This document shows, one piece after another, positions 35,588 through 43,887 of a DNA stretch of 53,559 bases (positions are counted from its first letter, which is position 1; every line of letters starts with the position of its first letter). The translations under genes were made by a program, and so were the position numbers. The stretch lies in the NCBI RefSeq assembly GCF_014651055.1, contig NZ_BMWD01000042.1, forward strand, positions 1-53,559. Reading direction: 5' to 3'. Source of the DNA: Streptomyces fructofermentans (GTDB taxonomy: Bacteria; Actinomycetota; Actinomycetes; Streptomycetales; Streptomycetaceae). Under the pieces are notes generated by a model. The model did no database searches. It saw only the letters and a program-made list of their open reading frames with translations, and was not told where the DNA came from.

Positions 35588-35898
35588 TGCTGGTGCGAGG
35601 CGCGCGCTCGCACCAGCGGCCGTCGGGGGACCCGGCTGAGCGCCGCGAGCAGGACCGGCTCGGCCTGCGGCGCGCACGAGGGCAGGTACTCCAGACGCGG
35701 TACCCGATCGAGCGTGCGCAACGTGCTGATAAGGGCCCTGACCTCGCTCGCGGTCGGCACGACCTCGTCATCCGGGATCGCGTAGTCGGCGAACGGGCTC
35801 GGCCAGTTCCGGTCATAGCGCACCACAACCGGCCGCTCCGTACATGCGTCGGAAGGCAGGGCGCGAGTGCGCGCATGGTTTTGCACATCGAAGTCCAT
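35588..35898 (-). pseudogene. truncated GNAT-type acetyltransferase gene
   Basis: The minus frame starts at ATG 35898 after GAGGGAATC with MDFDVQNHARTRALPSD. It continues through FADYAIPDDE and LEYLPSCAPQAEPVLLAA, the recognisable N-terminal half of a GNAT-like protein. It is cut off exactly where the OLD fragment ends on the other strand, so the acetyl-CoA-binding half is lost. The junction marks a deletion or recombination point. Confidence 0.65.
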
Positions 35899-36619
35899 AA
35901 GAAGATTCCCTCGGAAGGCATGTGAAGACTCGGACATGCCGCCGATATCACCCGGGCCCGCGAACAGGGGCACGTCAGGTGATGCATTCGGTGCATCGGC
36001 GGCTCAAGGAGCGAACTCGCCCGCATCCAATTGGCTTCGGCTCCAGCTCTGCGAGTGCTCGCAGTCAGCGGTGATCTTGGCGTGCCGGCTGCCTGCTGAA
36101 CAAGCGGCTGACATAGCGCCGCGGGCTCGCTCCGGCTCCGACGCACAGCATCAAGCTGGCTGCCCCTTCACGAGCCCCATGTTCACCCGACCAAACAGTC
36201 CGCGACACGGACGCCGCATAGAACGGGAGAAACACACCTCCGGCAAGCCCATGACCGGGCCAATCGAGACACCTTAGGTGGAGTCAGAAAAGAACTACAA
36301 CTGGAGTCGGTTGTCACCTACGAAGCCATTCCCCCGTCGTGAGAGGCGCGAACGGGAGTCAGGTGATGCCGATCACGCCGAGACCGGGCTCCGCACACCT
36401 TCGCTTCGTGTTGGCTGGCGTACGCCTTGTCCTGCAACGCGCGCGCCGTAGCCCTTCCTACGGCCCGCATTCGCCGGTGAGGTCCGCCCCCAGTTGCCCC
36501 GCCGGTCGCAGCGGCCGAGGGGCCCCTGAGAAAAGATCTGCCGCGGGGCCTGACATTTTCCTGGCCTGCGTCGTCATATCGGTGAGGGCAGCGACCGGCG
36601 GCCCGGAACGGAGTGAAAA
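35899..36619. other. gap upstream of the SDR/ECF41 pair
   Basis: About 720 bp with no convincing gene. It contains an ECF41-like promoter candidate at 36312-36338. The AT content rises towards 36300, as expected of a regulatory region. Confidence 0.5.
36312..36338 (+). promoter_or_regulatory. candidate ECF41-type promoter
   Basis: TGTCACC at 36312 and CGTC at 36335 are separated by 16 bp. ECF41 sigma factors are known to use a TGTCACA -35 element and a CGTC -10 element. The next genes are an SDR-type enzyme and the ECF41 gene itself, which suits autoregulation. The 280-bp distance to the start codon weakens the case. Confidence 0.4.
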
Positions 36620-37354
36620 ATGAAGGTTTTCATCGCTGGTGGGCGCGGCCGTGTCGGCTCCCCCCTTGCTGACAAGCTGGAGACCAGGGGCATCGAGGTG
36701 GTCTCGGGAGGACTTGATGACGGGATCGACGTGATCTCTGGCAAGGGGCTCGCCGAGGCCCTCGTCGGAGTCGACACCATCGTGAACGTCCTGAACACCC
36801 CCCGTTTTGATGCGGAGGGGGCCATTTCGTTCTTCGAGGGAGCGATCAACAATCTGAATGCGGAGGGCAAGCGGGCAGGTGCGCGTCATCACGTCCTGCT
36901 CTCCATCGTCGGCGTCGGACAAGGAGACGCGTCTGAGATTGGGTACTACCTCGGCAAGGTAGCGCAAGAGAAGGCCGCCCGATCCGGTTCGATTCCCGCA
37001 ACCATCATCCGAGCCACTCAGTTCCAGAGCTACATTCCCATCCTCATTGACCAGCACACTGTGGACGGAAAGGTTTTCGCTCCCAGGTCGTTCATCCAGC
37101 CAGTCGAGCTGGACGAGGTCATCGAGCTGCTCGCCGAGGCTGCCACGACACTGAAGCCGGGAGGCGAGGTCGAGATCGCTGGACCCGACCGCTTCTACCA
37201 CGATGACCTCTTCCGCGCCACGCTGGCCGATCGCGGAGACGACCGCGAGGTTGTTACCGTGAACGCGGAAGGGGCAACCGATGCCATGGTTCCACGTGGC
37301 GCTCACCGGGTAGGGACTGTGAGGTACCCCATTTCAGGAATCCCCCTCGCCTGA
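36620..37354 (+). CDS. NmrA-like atypical SDR, likely ECF41 partner
   Basis: The protein has 244 residues and starts at ATG 36620 after GGAGTGA. The N-terminus MKVFIAGGRGRVGSPLADKL has the G-x-x-G-x-x-G dinucleotide site of atypical SDRs. The body (HHVLLSIVGVG, IGYYLGKVAQEKAAR, ATIIRATQFQSYI) matches NAD(P)-binding NmrA-like proteins in which Y-x-x-x-K remains (YYLGK). ECF41 sigma factors are usually encoded next to a carboxymuconolactone decarboxylase, an oxidoreductase or an epimerase; this enzyme fits that rule. It lies 82 bp upstream of the sigma gene and is likely in its regulon. Substrate unknown. Base composition is less GC-rich than its neighbours, suggesting transfer. Confidence 0.88.
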   Translation: MKVFIAGGRGRVGSPLADKLETRGIEVVSGGLDDGIDVISGKGLAEALVGVDTIVNVLNTPRFDAEGAISFFEGAINNLNAEGKRAGARHHVLLSIVGVGQGDASEIGYYLGKVAQEKAARSGSIPATIIRATQFQSYIPILIDQHTVDGKVFAPRSFIQPVELDEVIELLAEAATTLKPGGEVEIAGPDRFYHDDLFRATLADRGDDREVVTVNAEGATDAMVPRGAHRVGTVRYPISGIPLA

Positions 37355-37436
37355 AACCAAAATAAGAGGACGATGGAACGCTCGACTGTCAGATGATGGT
37401 TGAGGCGTACCGCACTCAGATTGGAAAGGGTGCCCA

Positions 37437-38405
37437 ATGTCGGAAGATTTTTCTGCCGAATCCGTAGGGTTTGGGGGAGCCGAGCGTAATGAATCGCGAA
37501 TTCTCGATTCCGTCGCGGGCGAGCGACGTCGTTTGATATCGCTAGCCTTTCGCATGACGGGCACCCTTGCCGATGCTGAAGATGTTGTGCAAGAAACGTA
37601 TGTCAGATGGTACCGCCTTGACGCCGAGGAACGCGAAGCGATTGCCACGCCCGCTGCGTGGTTGATGCGAGTTGCGAGCCGTATTTCACTGGACATGCTG
37701 GGCTCCGCGCGGGCACGACGGGAGACGTACGTCGGACAATGGCTACCGGAGCCAGTCCCATCTGACCTCTTTGCGGACGCAGCGATGGAGCCAACGAGCT
37801 CCAGTCATATCGCCGCCGATCCGCTCGATCGCGTTTCCCTCGATGATTCGGTCAGCATGGCTTTGTTGACGGTCCTCGAGTCTATGACCCCAGCTGAGCG
37901 AGTGACGTTCGTACTGCATGATGTATTCGGCGTGCCGTTTGGCGAGATTGCCAGTGTGGTAGGCCGTTCACCGGGAGCCGTAAGGCAATTGGCGACGTCC
38001 GCACGTCGGCATGTTCGAGAAGAAAGACGAGCACAAGTTTCCCCTCAACAGCATGATGAAGTTGTTCGGACATTCCGCGACGCAACGGTTGGAGGGAATA
38101 TTGAAGACCTGTTGCGCGTATTGGCCCCAGATGTCGAACTGCGAGTAGATGGCGGCGGATTCGTCAATGCCGCACCTCAGGTTATCCGCGGTTCGGATCA
38201 TGTAGCGCGGTGGCTCATGGGAGTGATGCGTAAGCAACCCGCTCTCCGTTTTGAGCGACGAGACACAGCTGACGGTCTCGGATACATACTGAGGAATGAG
38301 GAGCGTCGATATGGGATGGCCACCTTCGACGTCAGTGCTGAATGTGTCACGAACGTGTGGTTGATGCTTAATCCGCTGAAACTGACGAATTGGCCACTCG
38401 ACTGA
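37437..38405 (+). CDS. ECF41-type RNA polymerase sigma factor with SnoaL-like tail
   Basis: The protein has 322 residues and starts at ATG 37437 after GGAAAGGG. Region 2 is clear (RRRLISLAFRMTGTLADAED, VVQETYVRW, WLMRVASRISLDML), as is region 4 (MTPAERVTFVLHDVFGVPF, IASVVGRSPGAVRQLATSAR). Between them lies YVGQWLPEPV, the linker hallmark of the group. The C-terminal 120 residues form a SnoaL-like domain with the DGGG motif and end in MLNPLKLTNWP, close to the conserved N-P-x-K-L. This domain tunes sigma activity instead of an anti-sigma factor. It probably transcribes the upstream SDR gene. The lower GC content again suggests recent acquisition. An IS5 fragment begins right at its stop codon. 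Confidence 0.93.
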   Translation: MSEDFSAESVGFGGAERNESRILDSVAGERRRLISLAFRMTGTLADAEDVVQETYVRWYRLDAEEREAIATPAAWLMRVASRISLDMLGSARARRETYVGQWLPEPVPSDLFADAAMEPTSSSHIAADPLDRVSLDDSVSMALLTVLESMTPAERVTFVLHDVFGVPFGEIASVVGRSPGAVRQLATSARRHVREERRAQVSPQQHDEVVRTFRDATVGGNIEDLLRVLAPDVELRVDGGGFVNAAPQVIRGSDHVARWLMGVMRKQPALRFERRDTADGLGYILRNEERRYGMATFDVSAECVTNVWLMLNPLKLTNWPLD

Positions 38406-38577
38406 GACCGTGTCCTGTGTGGGGCTGGGCCGTTGGGCTTGGTCAAGGGGCGGGGTACGTGGAGTTGGATTGTTCCGGACGGGCTGGGGGAGATCGCGGA
38501 ACCGCTGATCCCACCGTCGAAGGTGCGGCCGCAGGGTGGCGGAACACGGGACACACCTGATGAGACGCTGTTGTCTT
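38404..38577 (+). mobile_element. left-end fragment of an IS5-family element
   Basis: The plus frame reads WIVPDGLGEIAEPLIPPSKV and RDTPDETLL, the N-terminus of an IS5-type transposase. Upstream GAGACCGTGTCCTGTGT looks like the terminal repeat. The transposase stops abruptly after about 50 residues, so only the left end remains. Confidence 0.8.
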
Positions 38578-38722
38578 CCAGGGCCCTGGCCCAGTGCTGC
38601 TCGAACGCCGGCACCCAAGTGTCGGAGCGGGGGCTGACCCGCAGCTGGGCCGGCAGTTGCGCGGCCGCCCCCGGCGCGAGCGGAGCCGGCGGGACGAGAG
38701 CGCAGTCGGACTGGGCACTCAC
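38578..38722 (-). pseudogene. truncated DUF6247-like antitoxin gene
   Basis: GTG 38722 follows GGAGGA. The product starts SAQSDCALVPPAPLAPGAAA and includes WVPAFEQHWARALED, like the N-terminal part of DUF6247 proteins, which pair with RelE-type toxins. It is cut by the IS5 fragment. No toxin gene remains. Confidence 0.5.
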
Positions 38723-38902
38723 GGGTTCCTCCAGAGGGGTCCTGGCATCACGGTACGCGCCAACACCCGCCGCCATCCAGACGGAGTGTCAGCACTGGAG
38801 GACATGCCGGGAGCTCGCCGCCCTGAGGAAGGAGCGTGCTCGCGTCCGCAGCGAGAAGGGCGTCCGCTGGGGCGGGCGACCAACCCTCGTCGCGTGATCA
38901 GA
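38723..38902. other. short gap
   Basis: A plus frame (ECQHWRTCRELAALRKERA) near 38785-38897 is helix-like but has no start and is not counted as a gene. Confidence 0.35.
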
Positions 38903-39202
38903 TCATGCCCTAGCCCTACCACGGGGCTGGCGTGCATCCTGCGTTGCGAGGCTGATCAACGCCTGTCGCCTCAGAACGCGCCGCAACTCTCGCACCTGGT
39001 CCTCCGTGCGCGCCTGGTCCCGTACGCCGCACTCCAATACGCGCTCCGACTCTTCGAGGGAACGCTGGCGCCTCGCGGCCTCCTCCAGAACGCCAGTACT
39101 CCAGTCCTTGCCAGGGCCGCTGGACCTGACGAATTCGCCCAGAGCACTCCGCTCCTGATAGACCGACAGCTGAAGATCGACGAGAGCATCCGGCACCTGC
39201 AT
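38903..39202 (-). CDS. small helical, probably coiled-coil protein
   Basis: The protein has 99 residues; ATG 39202 is chosen, with a TTG option at 39223. It is strongly helical and charged: DALVDLQLSVYQERSALGEF, LEEAARRQRSLEESERVLEC, QVRELRRVLRRQAL. The heptad-like pattern suggests a coiled coil. No ribosome site is obvious, so the gene is likely but not certain. It lies between IS5 debris and CRISPR debris, consistent with an accessory gene. No family was recognised. Confidence 0.5.
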   Translation of the reverse strand: MQVPDALVDLQLSVYQERSALGEFVRSSGPGKDWSTGVLEEAARRQRSLEESERVLECGVRDQARTEDQVRELRRVLRRQALISLATQDARQPRGRARA

Positions 39203-39244
39203 CCCAACATCGTGGCACGGCAAGCACCGGCACCCACGCCCTCG

Positions 39245-39514
39245 CTACAAGCAATCCGGCGAACCCACATGGTCGCAGCAGTGGACGAGAACAAGGCCTC
39301 CACAGGTAGTCCACGGTTCGGCAGCGAACGTGCCGCGGTGGCCGGGCCGTGGCGTGTCCGTGAGCCGCGCACGGCGGCCGTCGTCCGGGGCGGAGATGCC
39401 GGCGGCGACCGTGGTCGGCAAGTAGGCCATGAACACGGTGACGGCGGGTTGCGCGGTGTATTTCGCCAGGTGGCGCAGCGTCTTGAGGATCGGGGTGGTG
39501 GACGTGCTGGTCAC
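39245..39514 (-). CDS. possible small hydrophobic protein
   Basis: A minus frame from GTG 39514 reads TSTSTTPILKTLRHLAKYTA and VFMAYLPTTVAAG before becoming less regular. It could encode a small membrane protein of about 89 residues, or be a fragment. There is no strong start signal. Confidence 0.28.
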   Translation of the reverse strand: MTSTSTTPILKTLRHLAKYTAQPAVTVFMAYLPTTVAAGISAPDDGRRARLTDTPRPGHRGTFAAEPWTTCGGLVLVHCCDHVGSPDCL

Positions 39515-39604
39515 CCCGCCTGGCCAACCCATTCCATCCCGACAGCACAGGACGAAGGAGGTTCCTCGACGAAGAACGTAGATATGGTCCCGCCACTGGG
39601 TTCG

Positions 39605-39692
39605 GGGGCCATCCCCGCGGGCGCGCGGAGCAGTAGTTGGCGCGGCGCGAGTGACCCGCGGTAGGCACCATCCCCGCAAGTGCGGGGAGCAG
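39605..39692 (-). CRISPR. two-repeat CRISPR remnant
   Basis: Minus-oriented units at 39605-39633 (GGGGCCATCCCCGCGGG, with an extra CG) and 39664-39692 (CACCATCCCCGCAAG, GGGGAGCAG) enclose one spacer of about 30 bp. The repeats differ from each other at several positions, so this is a decayed relic. Confidence 0.75.
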
Positions 39693-39800
39693 CTAGTAAC
39701 GGGGTCGTACGGCCTCCGCCCTCGGAACCCTCCCCTCGGTTCGTACCGCGCACGCGAGAGGCCATACGCACGTGCAAGTCAGGTGCCCCGGCGGGGCCTC

Positions 39801-41171
39801 TCACCAGCCGGTGAGCAGGAGGTGGTTGAGGAGCAGGGCGAGCACGGCCTGCGCGGCGAGCCAGGCACGGGGGCGCGGCAGGAACGCGCCCGCCGCGAGC
39901 AGCCACAGCGCGAACGGCAGCCAGATGCGTTCCGTCTCCGCCTTGCTCATGCCGGACAGGTCCGCGGCGAGGAGGGCCAGCAGCGTGCCGAGCAGCAGGA
40001 CGGCGAGCCGGGTGCGGGGTGCCGCGTCGGGCACGCCCGGCGGGCCTGGAACCGCCCGTACGAGTGCCGTGCCGGCCCGCCGCAGGCCCGCCACCGTCGC
40101 GGGGCCCACCATCAGTACCGTGCACGCCGCGTTCGCCCACACCCAGTAGCCGTACGGCCGGATGCCGCCCGCCCCCTGGTAGTAGCGCTCGACGAGCAGC
40201 GGGTAGGCCTCCCACCAGTAGAACCCGGCGAGGGCGAGGGCCAGCGGGACGACCGAGGCGCCGACCAGGACGTACGGCAGTGGGCGCAGCCGCTGGGAGC
40301 CGAGCAGCAGCACGGCGCCCGCGATCACCGCGATCAGGGTCAGTCCGTATGAGAGGCCGCAGGTGAGGCCGAACAGCAGCCCCGCGCAGAGGCCCGCCGT
40401 CCGCGGCCGGCGCCCGGTGACCGCGAGGGCGAGCAGGGCGAGCGTCCATGCGGCGACGGCCGCGAAGTAGCCGTCCGCCGAGGTGCCCATCCACACGGCT
40501 GCCGGAGCCAGGACGAGGAAGGGCGCGGCGCGCCGGGCCAGCGTCTCGCCCGGCGTGCCCTCGGCCCGTCCGGCGCCTGCGCACAGGGCCCGTACGGTGA
40601 CCAGGACCGCCATCGGGGCCGTCGCGCCCACGACGACGCACCAGACCCCCGCCCAGGCGCCGCCGCCGAGCCCGATCCGGTCGAGGAGGACGAAGGTGAG
40701 GGTGGCTCCGGGCGGATGTCCGGCGACGTGCGGGGGCCAGTGGTCCGGGGAGCCGAGCAGGATGTGCTCGGTGAAGTCCCGCAGGGCGCCGGGGATGTCG
40801 TCGAAGCGGTCGATGACCTGGAGGTATTCGTACCGAGTGGTGAGCCGCAGGGCCACACCGCGCTGCCAGCCGTCGACCAGGGCGAGCGAGAACGTCCAGG
40901 CCGTGCCCGCCCCCCAGACCGCGAGCAGCAGCGCGCGCCACGGCAGGCGCGCGGCGACGGGCGGGCCGTACGCGGTGACGAGGACGCCGACGACCGGCGC
41001 GAGCACGGTTCCCGGGCCGAGGTGGGGAAGCCACCGTGCGTACAGCGGGGGCCAGTTGACGTGGAGGGACCCGTCGGCGCGCTCGATGGCGGTGCCGACC
41101 AGGACGGCGGCCGTGACGAGGAGGGCGGCGGCCAGTACTGCGGCCAGGTCGCGGCGGAGTTCGCGGTTCAC
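39801..41171 (-). CDS. polytopic membrane protein, glycosyltransferase-like
   Basis: The protein has 456 residues from GTG 41171; the longer frame to 42158 lies over the divergent gene and is not used. At least nine hydrophobic segments are visible (LAAVLAAALLVTAAVLVGTA, VLAPVVGVLVTAY, AAVAAWTLALLALAV, YVLVGASVVPLALALAGFYWW, LAVLLLGTLLALLAADLSG). The large loop after the second helix contains YEYLQVIDRFDDIPGALRDF and HPPGATL, the general layout of GT-C type mannosyltransferase-like proteins in actinobacteria, though no catalytic D-x-D is certain. It sits divergent from the molybdopterin oxidoreductase and beside the GT2/DUF2064/methyltransferase operon, so a role in cell-envelope sugar transfer is plausible. 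Confidence 0.8.
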   Translation of the reverse strand: MNRELRRDLAAVLAAALLVTAAVLVGTAIERADGSLHVNWPPLYARWLPHLGPGTVLAPVVGVLVTAYGPPVAARLPWRALLLAVWGAGTAWTFSLALVDGWQRGVALRLTTRYEYLQVIDRFDDIPGALRDFTEHILLGSPDHWPPHVAGHPPGATLTFVLLDRIGLGGGAWAGVWCVVVGATAPMAVLVTVRALCAGAGRAEGTPGETLARRAAPFLVLAPAAVWMGTSADGYFAAVAAWTLALLALAVTGRRPRTAGLCAGLLFGLTCGLSYGLTLIAVIAGAVLLLGSQRLRPLPYVLVGASVVPLALALAGFYWWEAYPLLVERYYQGAGGIRPYGYWVWANAACTVLMVGPATVAGLRRAGTALVRAVPGPPGVPDAAPRTRLAVLLLGTLLALLAADLSGMSKAETERIWLPFALWLLAAGAFLPRPRAWLAAQAVLALLLNHLLLTGW

Positions 41172-41285
41172 GAGCGGAACGCTAGGTCCGCGGCCGTCCT
41201 CAGCGGCCTCCGCCCGGGCCGACGTCAGCCTTTCGTCATGGTTCACAACCCCCTTCGGCGGGTCCCGGCTGCCTACGGTCGGCAC

Positions 41286-42665
41286 ATGGTCCGTTTCCCC
41301 GCCTCGTCTCCCTTCTCCCCCGCCTTCTGGCGCAGCCCGCTGCGTGGCCCGTGGTTCACCTCCGTGCTGGGGCTCGTGCTCCTCGCCGGGATCACCACGT
41401 TGTTCGTGACGGGACTGCTGTCCTACGCCGCCTACAACCCCGACGTGTCCCCGGTGAACGACAAGACCCCGGACAAGGGCGTCCTCGGCTTCTACCTGTT
41501 CCCGTGGCCAACCGATCCGCCCTGGCTGTACCGGCTCACGCAGGGCGTCCACGTCACGCTCGGCATCACTCTGATCCCCGTCCTGCTCGCCAAGCTGTGG
41601 TCGGTCGTGCCGAAGCTGTTCGTGCTGCCGCCCGTCCGCTCGGTCGCGCATGCGCTGGAGCGGATCTCGCTCCTCCTGCTGGTGGGCGGTGCCCTGTTCG
41701 AGTTCACGACCGGCGTGCTCAACGTGCAGCTCGACTACCTGTTCCCCGGCTCCTTCTACCCGCTGCACTTCTACGGCGCGTGGGTGTTCTTCGCCGCGTT
41801 CCTGACCCACGCGGCGCTGCGGGTGCCGGCCGCGGTGCGCGTGGTGCGCGAGCGCCGGGCGGCCGAGGGCTCGGGCGGGTCCCGGCGGACCGAGGGTCGG
41901 GACGACCGGGCCGCGGCCGACGGGCGCGTCCCGGCGGGCCGGCAGGGTTCGGTGGACGGCGACGGTCCCGGGGACCAGCAGGACTTGGCGGGGTCCGACG
42001 GCCTGGAGGAGCTGGTGGCGCCCGACCCTGCCGAACCCACCGTCTCCCGGCGCGGGGCGCTGGCGTTCGTCGGCGGGGGCTCGCTGCTCCTGTTCGCCAC
42101 GACGGCGGGGCAGAGCTTCGACGGGCCCGTGCGCGGGACCGCCCTGCTCGCCCCGCACGGCGGCCCCGAGCCCGGTGACGGCCCCGGCGGATTCCAGATC
42201 AACAAGACGGCGGCCTCACGCGGTATCAGCGCGGCCGAGACGAGTGAGGAAGTCTGGCGGCTGGTCGTCCGGGGGCGCGCCGGGACGGTCCGGTTGAGCC
42301 GCGCCGACCTGCTCCGGCTGCCGCAGCACGACGCCGATCTGCCCATCGCGTGCGTGGAGGGCTGGTCGACGTCCGACCAGTGGTGGCGCGGCGTGCGGTT
42401 GCGGGACCTGGCGACGCTGGCAGGCCACGAGCAGGGCGAGGTGCCCGACGTCATGGTGGAGTCCCTCCAGCGGCACGGGGCGTTCCGCAGGGCCGCGCTG
42501 CGTGCCAACCAGGTGCGCGACCCGCGTTCCCTGCTCGCGCTGGACGTCAACGGCGAGCCCTTGCTCCCCGATCACGGCTGGCCGGCCCGGATCATCGTGC
42601 CTGCGGCACCCGGCGTGCTGAATACCAAGTGGGTGGCCCGTATGACCTTCGGAGACCTGGCATGA
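41286..42665 (+). CDS. membrane-anchored molybdopterin-dependent oxidoreductase
   Basis: The protein has 459 residues and starts at ATG 41286. The first 190 residues carry about four hydrophobic helices (SVLGLVLLAGITTLFVTG, VHVTLGITLIPVLLAKLW, ISLLLLVGGALFEFTTGV, FYGAWVFFAAFLTHAAL), a cytochrome b-like membrane domain with histidines that could bind haem. A disordered linker follows, then a twin-Arg-like SRRGALAFVGG before the catalytic domain. That domain has the sulfite-oxidase-type molybdopterin fold: LPIACVEGWSTSDQWWRGV carries the Mo-ligating Cys, followed by GEPLLPDHGWPARIIVPA. It should transfer electrons from an unknown substrate through the membrane domain. It is coupled by ATGA to the next membrane gene. 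Confidence 0.92.
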   Translation: MVRFPASSPFSPAFWRSPLRGPWFTSVLGLVLLAGITTLFVTGLLSYAAYNPDVSPVNDKTPDKGVLGFYLFPWPTDPPWLYRLTQGVHVTLGITLIPVLLAKLWSVVPKLFVLPPVRSVAHALERISLLLLVGGALFEFTTGVLNVQLDYLFPGSFYPLHFYGAWVFFAAFLTHAALRVPAAVRVVRERRAAEGSGGSRRTEGRDDRAAADGRVPAGRQGSVDGDGPGDQQDLAGSDGLEELVAPDPAEPTVSRRGALAFVGGGSLLLFATTAGQSFDGPVRGTALLAPHGGPEPGDGPGGFQINKTAASRGISAAETSEEVWRLVVRGRAGTVRLSRADLLRLPQHDADLPIACVEGWSTSDQWWRGVRLRDLATLAGHEQGEVPDVMVESLQRHGAFRRAALRANQVRDPRSLLALDVNGEPLLPDHGWPARIIVPAAPGVLNTKWVARMTFGDLA

Positions 42666-43162
42666 GGCGGCGCGCGGTGCGGCGGCACACGTCGAGGCCG
42701 TGGACGGCGGGGCGGCCCGCGCCGGGCGGCGCGCTGCGGATCCTGCTGTTCGCCTGCTCGTTCGCGCTGACCGGATACGCGGGCGTGCGGCTGCTCGCCG
42801 GCGACTGGTTCGGTGTCGCGCTGTGGTTCGTGGGGGCCGCGGTGGTCCATGACTTCGTCCTGCTGCCGCTGTACGCCCTCGCGGACAGGGCCGTCACGGG
42901 GGTGCTCGACGCGGGCGGCCGCCGGAAGTGGACGATGTACGTCCGCGTCCCGGCGGCCCTGTCCGGGCTGCTGTTGCTGGTGTGGTTCCCGCTGATCAGC
43001 GGGCGGGTCGCGGAGCGCTACGAGTCCGCGACGGGCATGCCGGGCGATGTGTTCCTCGGCCGCTGGCTGCTGCTGACGGCGGGGCTGTTCGCGGGGTCGG
43101 CGCTGCTGCTGGCCCTGCGGTTGCGCAGGGTCGCGAAGGCTCGGCCGCCGGCCGTCCACTGA
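42662..43162 (+). CDS. integral membrane protein coupled to the oxidoreductase
   Basis: The protein has 166 residues and starts at ATG 42662, overlapping the upstream stop. It has four predicted helices (RILLFACSFALTGYAGVRLL, VALWFVGAAVVHDFVLLPLY, ALSGLLLLVWFPLISGRV, LLLTAGLFAGSALLLAL). It probably assists assembly or electron flow of the molybdopterin oxidoreductase. Its 3' end overlaps the convergent methyltransferase gene by about 145 bp. Confidence 0.85.
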   Translation: MRRRAVRRHTSRPWTAGRPAPGGALRILLFACSFALTGYAGVRLLAGDWFGVALWFVGAAVVHDFVLLPLYALADRAVTGVLDAGGRRKWTMYVRVPAALSGLLLLVWFPLISGRVAERYESATGMPGDVFLGRWLLLTAGLFAGSALLLALRLRRVAKARPPAVH

Positions 43163-43887
43163 CCCTGCGGCCGCCAGCCCGCGCGCGCCGCGTGCCGCAG
43201 CAGGGCCGGGGTGCCGAGCCGGGCCCAGGGGAAGCTGGGTCCTGCGGCACCGGGACCGCCGTCATGGTCCTCGGTGCCGTCGGGGGTGCCGGGGATACGG
43301 ACGATGCGGACACTGACACGTTCGTCGACGTCCGCGTCCGGGACCGTCTCCGCAATGAGCAGGCCACCGGGCGCGAGCAGGCGGGACAGCCTGCGCAGCA
43401 GTGCCGCCGGGTCGCCGCCGATGCCGATGTTGCCGTCGACGAGCAGCGCGGTGCCCCAGCGGCCCTCGCCCGGCAGCGGTTCGAAGACCGACCTCTGCAG
43501 GGCCTGCCCGCCGAGGCGGGTCGTGTGCGCGACGGCCGCCTCGCTGACGTCGATGCCGAGGGCCGTCCCGCCGCGTGCCGCCAGCGCCGCGACGAGGCGC
43601 CCGGGCCCGCACCCCACGTCCAGCACGGCGCCCTCGCAGCGTGCGAGGACCTCTCGGTCGACCGCGTCGGCGTCCGCGCACCATCGCTCCACCTCCAGCG
43701 GCAGCAGCCAGCCGTCGGCGCGCCGCAGGAAGAGCGGCCCGCGCCCGGAGAGCACGGCGTGGGAGTAGGGGTCGGCCGACCAGGGCCGGTCGCCCGGCCG
43801 GGTCCGCGGCACGGCGGAGACCATTCGGGGGGCGGGCCGCCCGGAGCCTGCGGCACCGCCCGGCGTCACTTCGGGGGCCGTGCTCAT
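43018..43887 (-). CDS. class I SAM-dependent methyltransferase
   Basis: The protein has 289 residues and starts at ATG 43887, overlapping the DUF2064 stop. The SAM site is clear: AVLDVGCGPGRLVAALAARG then GIDVSEAAVAH. Then come LLVDGNIGIGGDP and LLAPGGLLIAETV. The C-terminal 50 residues (RRASSSADPANSP onward) look unstructured and lie antisense to the convergent membrane gene; the family usually ends before that, so the stop at 43018 may extend a shorter ancestral protein. It likely methylates a product of the neighbouring glycosyltransferases. It is the third gene of a coupled operon. Confidence 0.88.
   Translation of the reverse strand: MSTAPEVTPGGAAGSGRPAPRMVSAVPRTRPGDRPWSADPYSHAVLSGRGPLFLRRADGWLLPLEVERWCADADAVDREVLARCEGAVLDVGCGPGRLVAALAARGGTALGIDVSEAAVAHTTRLGGQALQRSVFEPLPGEGRWGTALLVDGNIGIGGDPAALLRRLSRLLAPGGLLIAETVPDADVDERVSVRIVRIPGTPDGTEDHDGGPGAAGPSFPWARLGTPALLRHAARAGWRPQGQWTAGGRAFATLRNRRASSSADPANSPAVSSSQRPRNTSPGMPVADS

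Noticed and set aside
37387..37409. TGTCAGA and CGTA upstream of the sigma-factor gene as an ECF41 promoter
   Set aside because: Both elements deviate and the spacing is only 12 bp, so it was not called.
39756..39802. GAGAGGCC and GGCCTCTC inverted repeat at the end of the membrane-protein gene
   Set aside because: The loop exceeds 30 bases and the right arm overlaps the stop codon, so it is unlikely to be a terminator.
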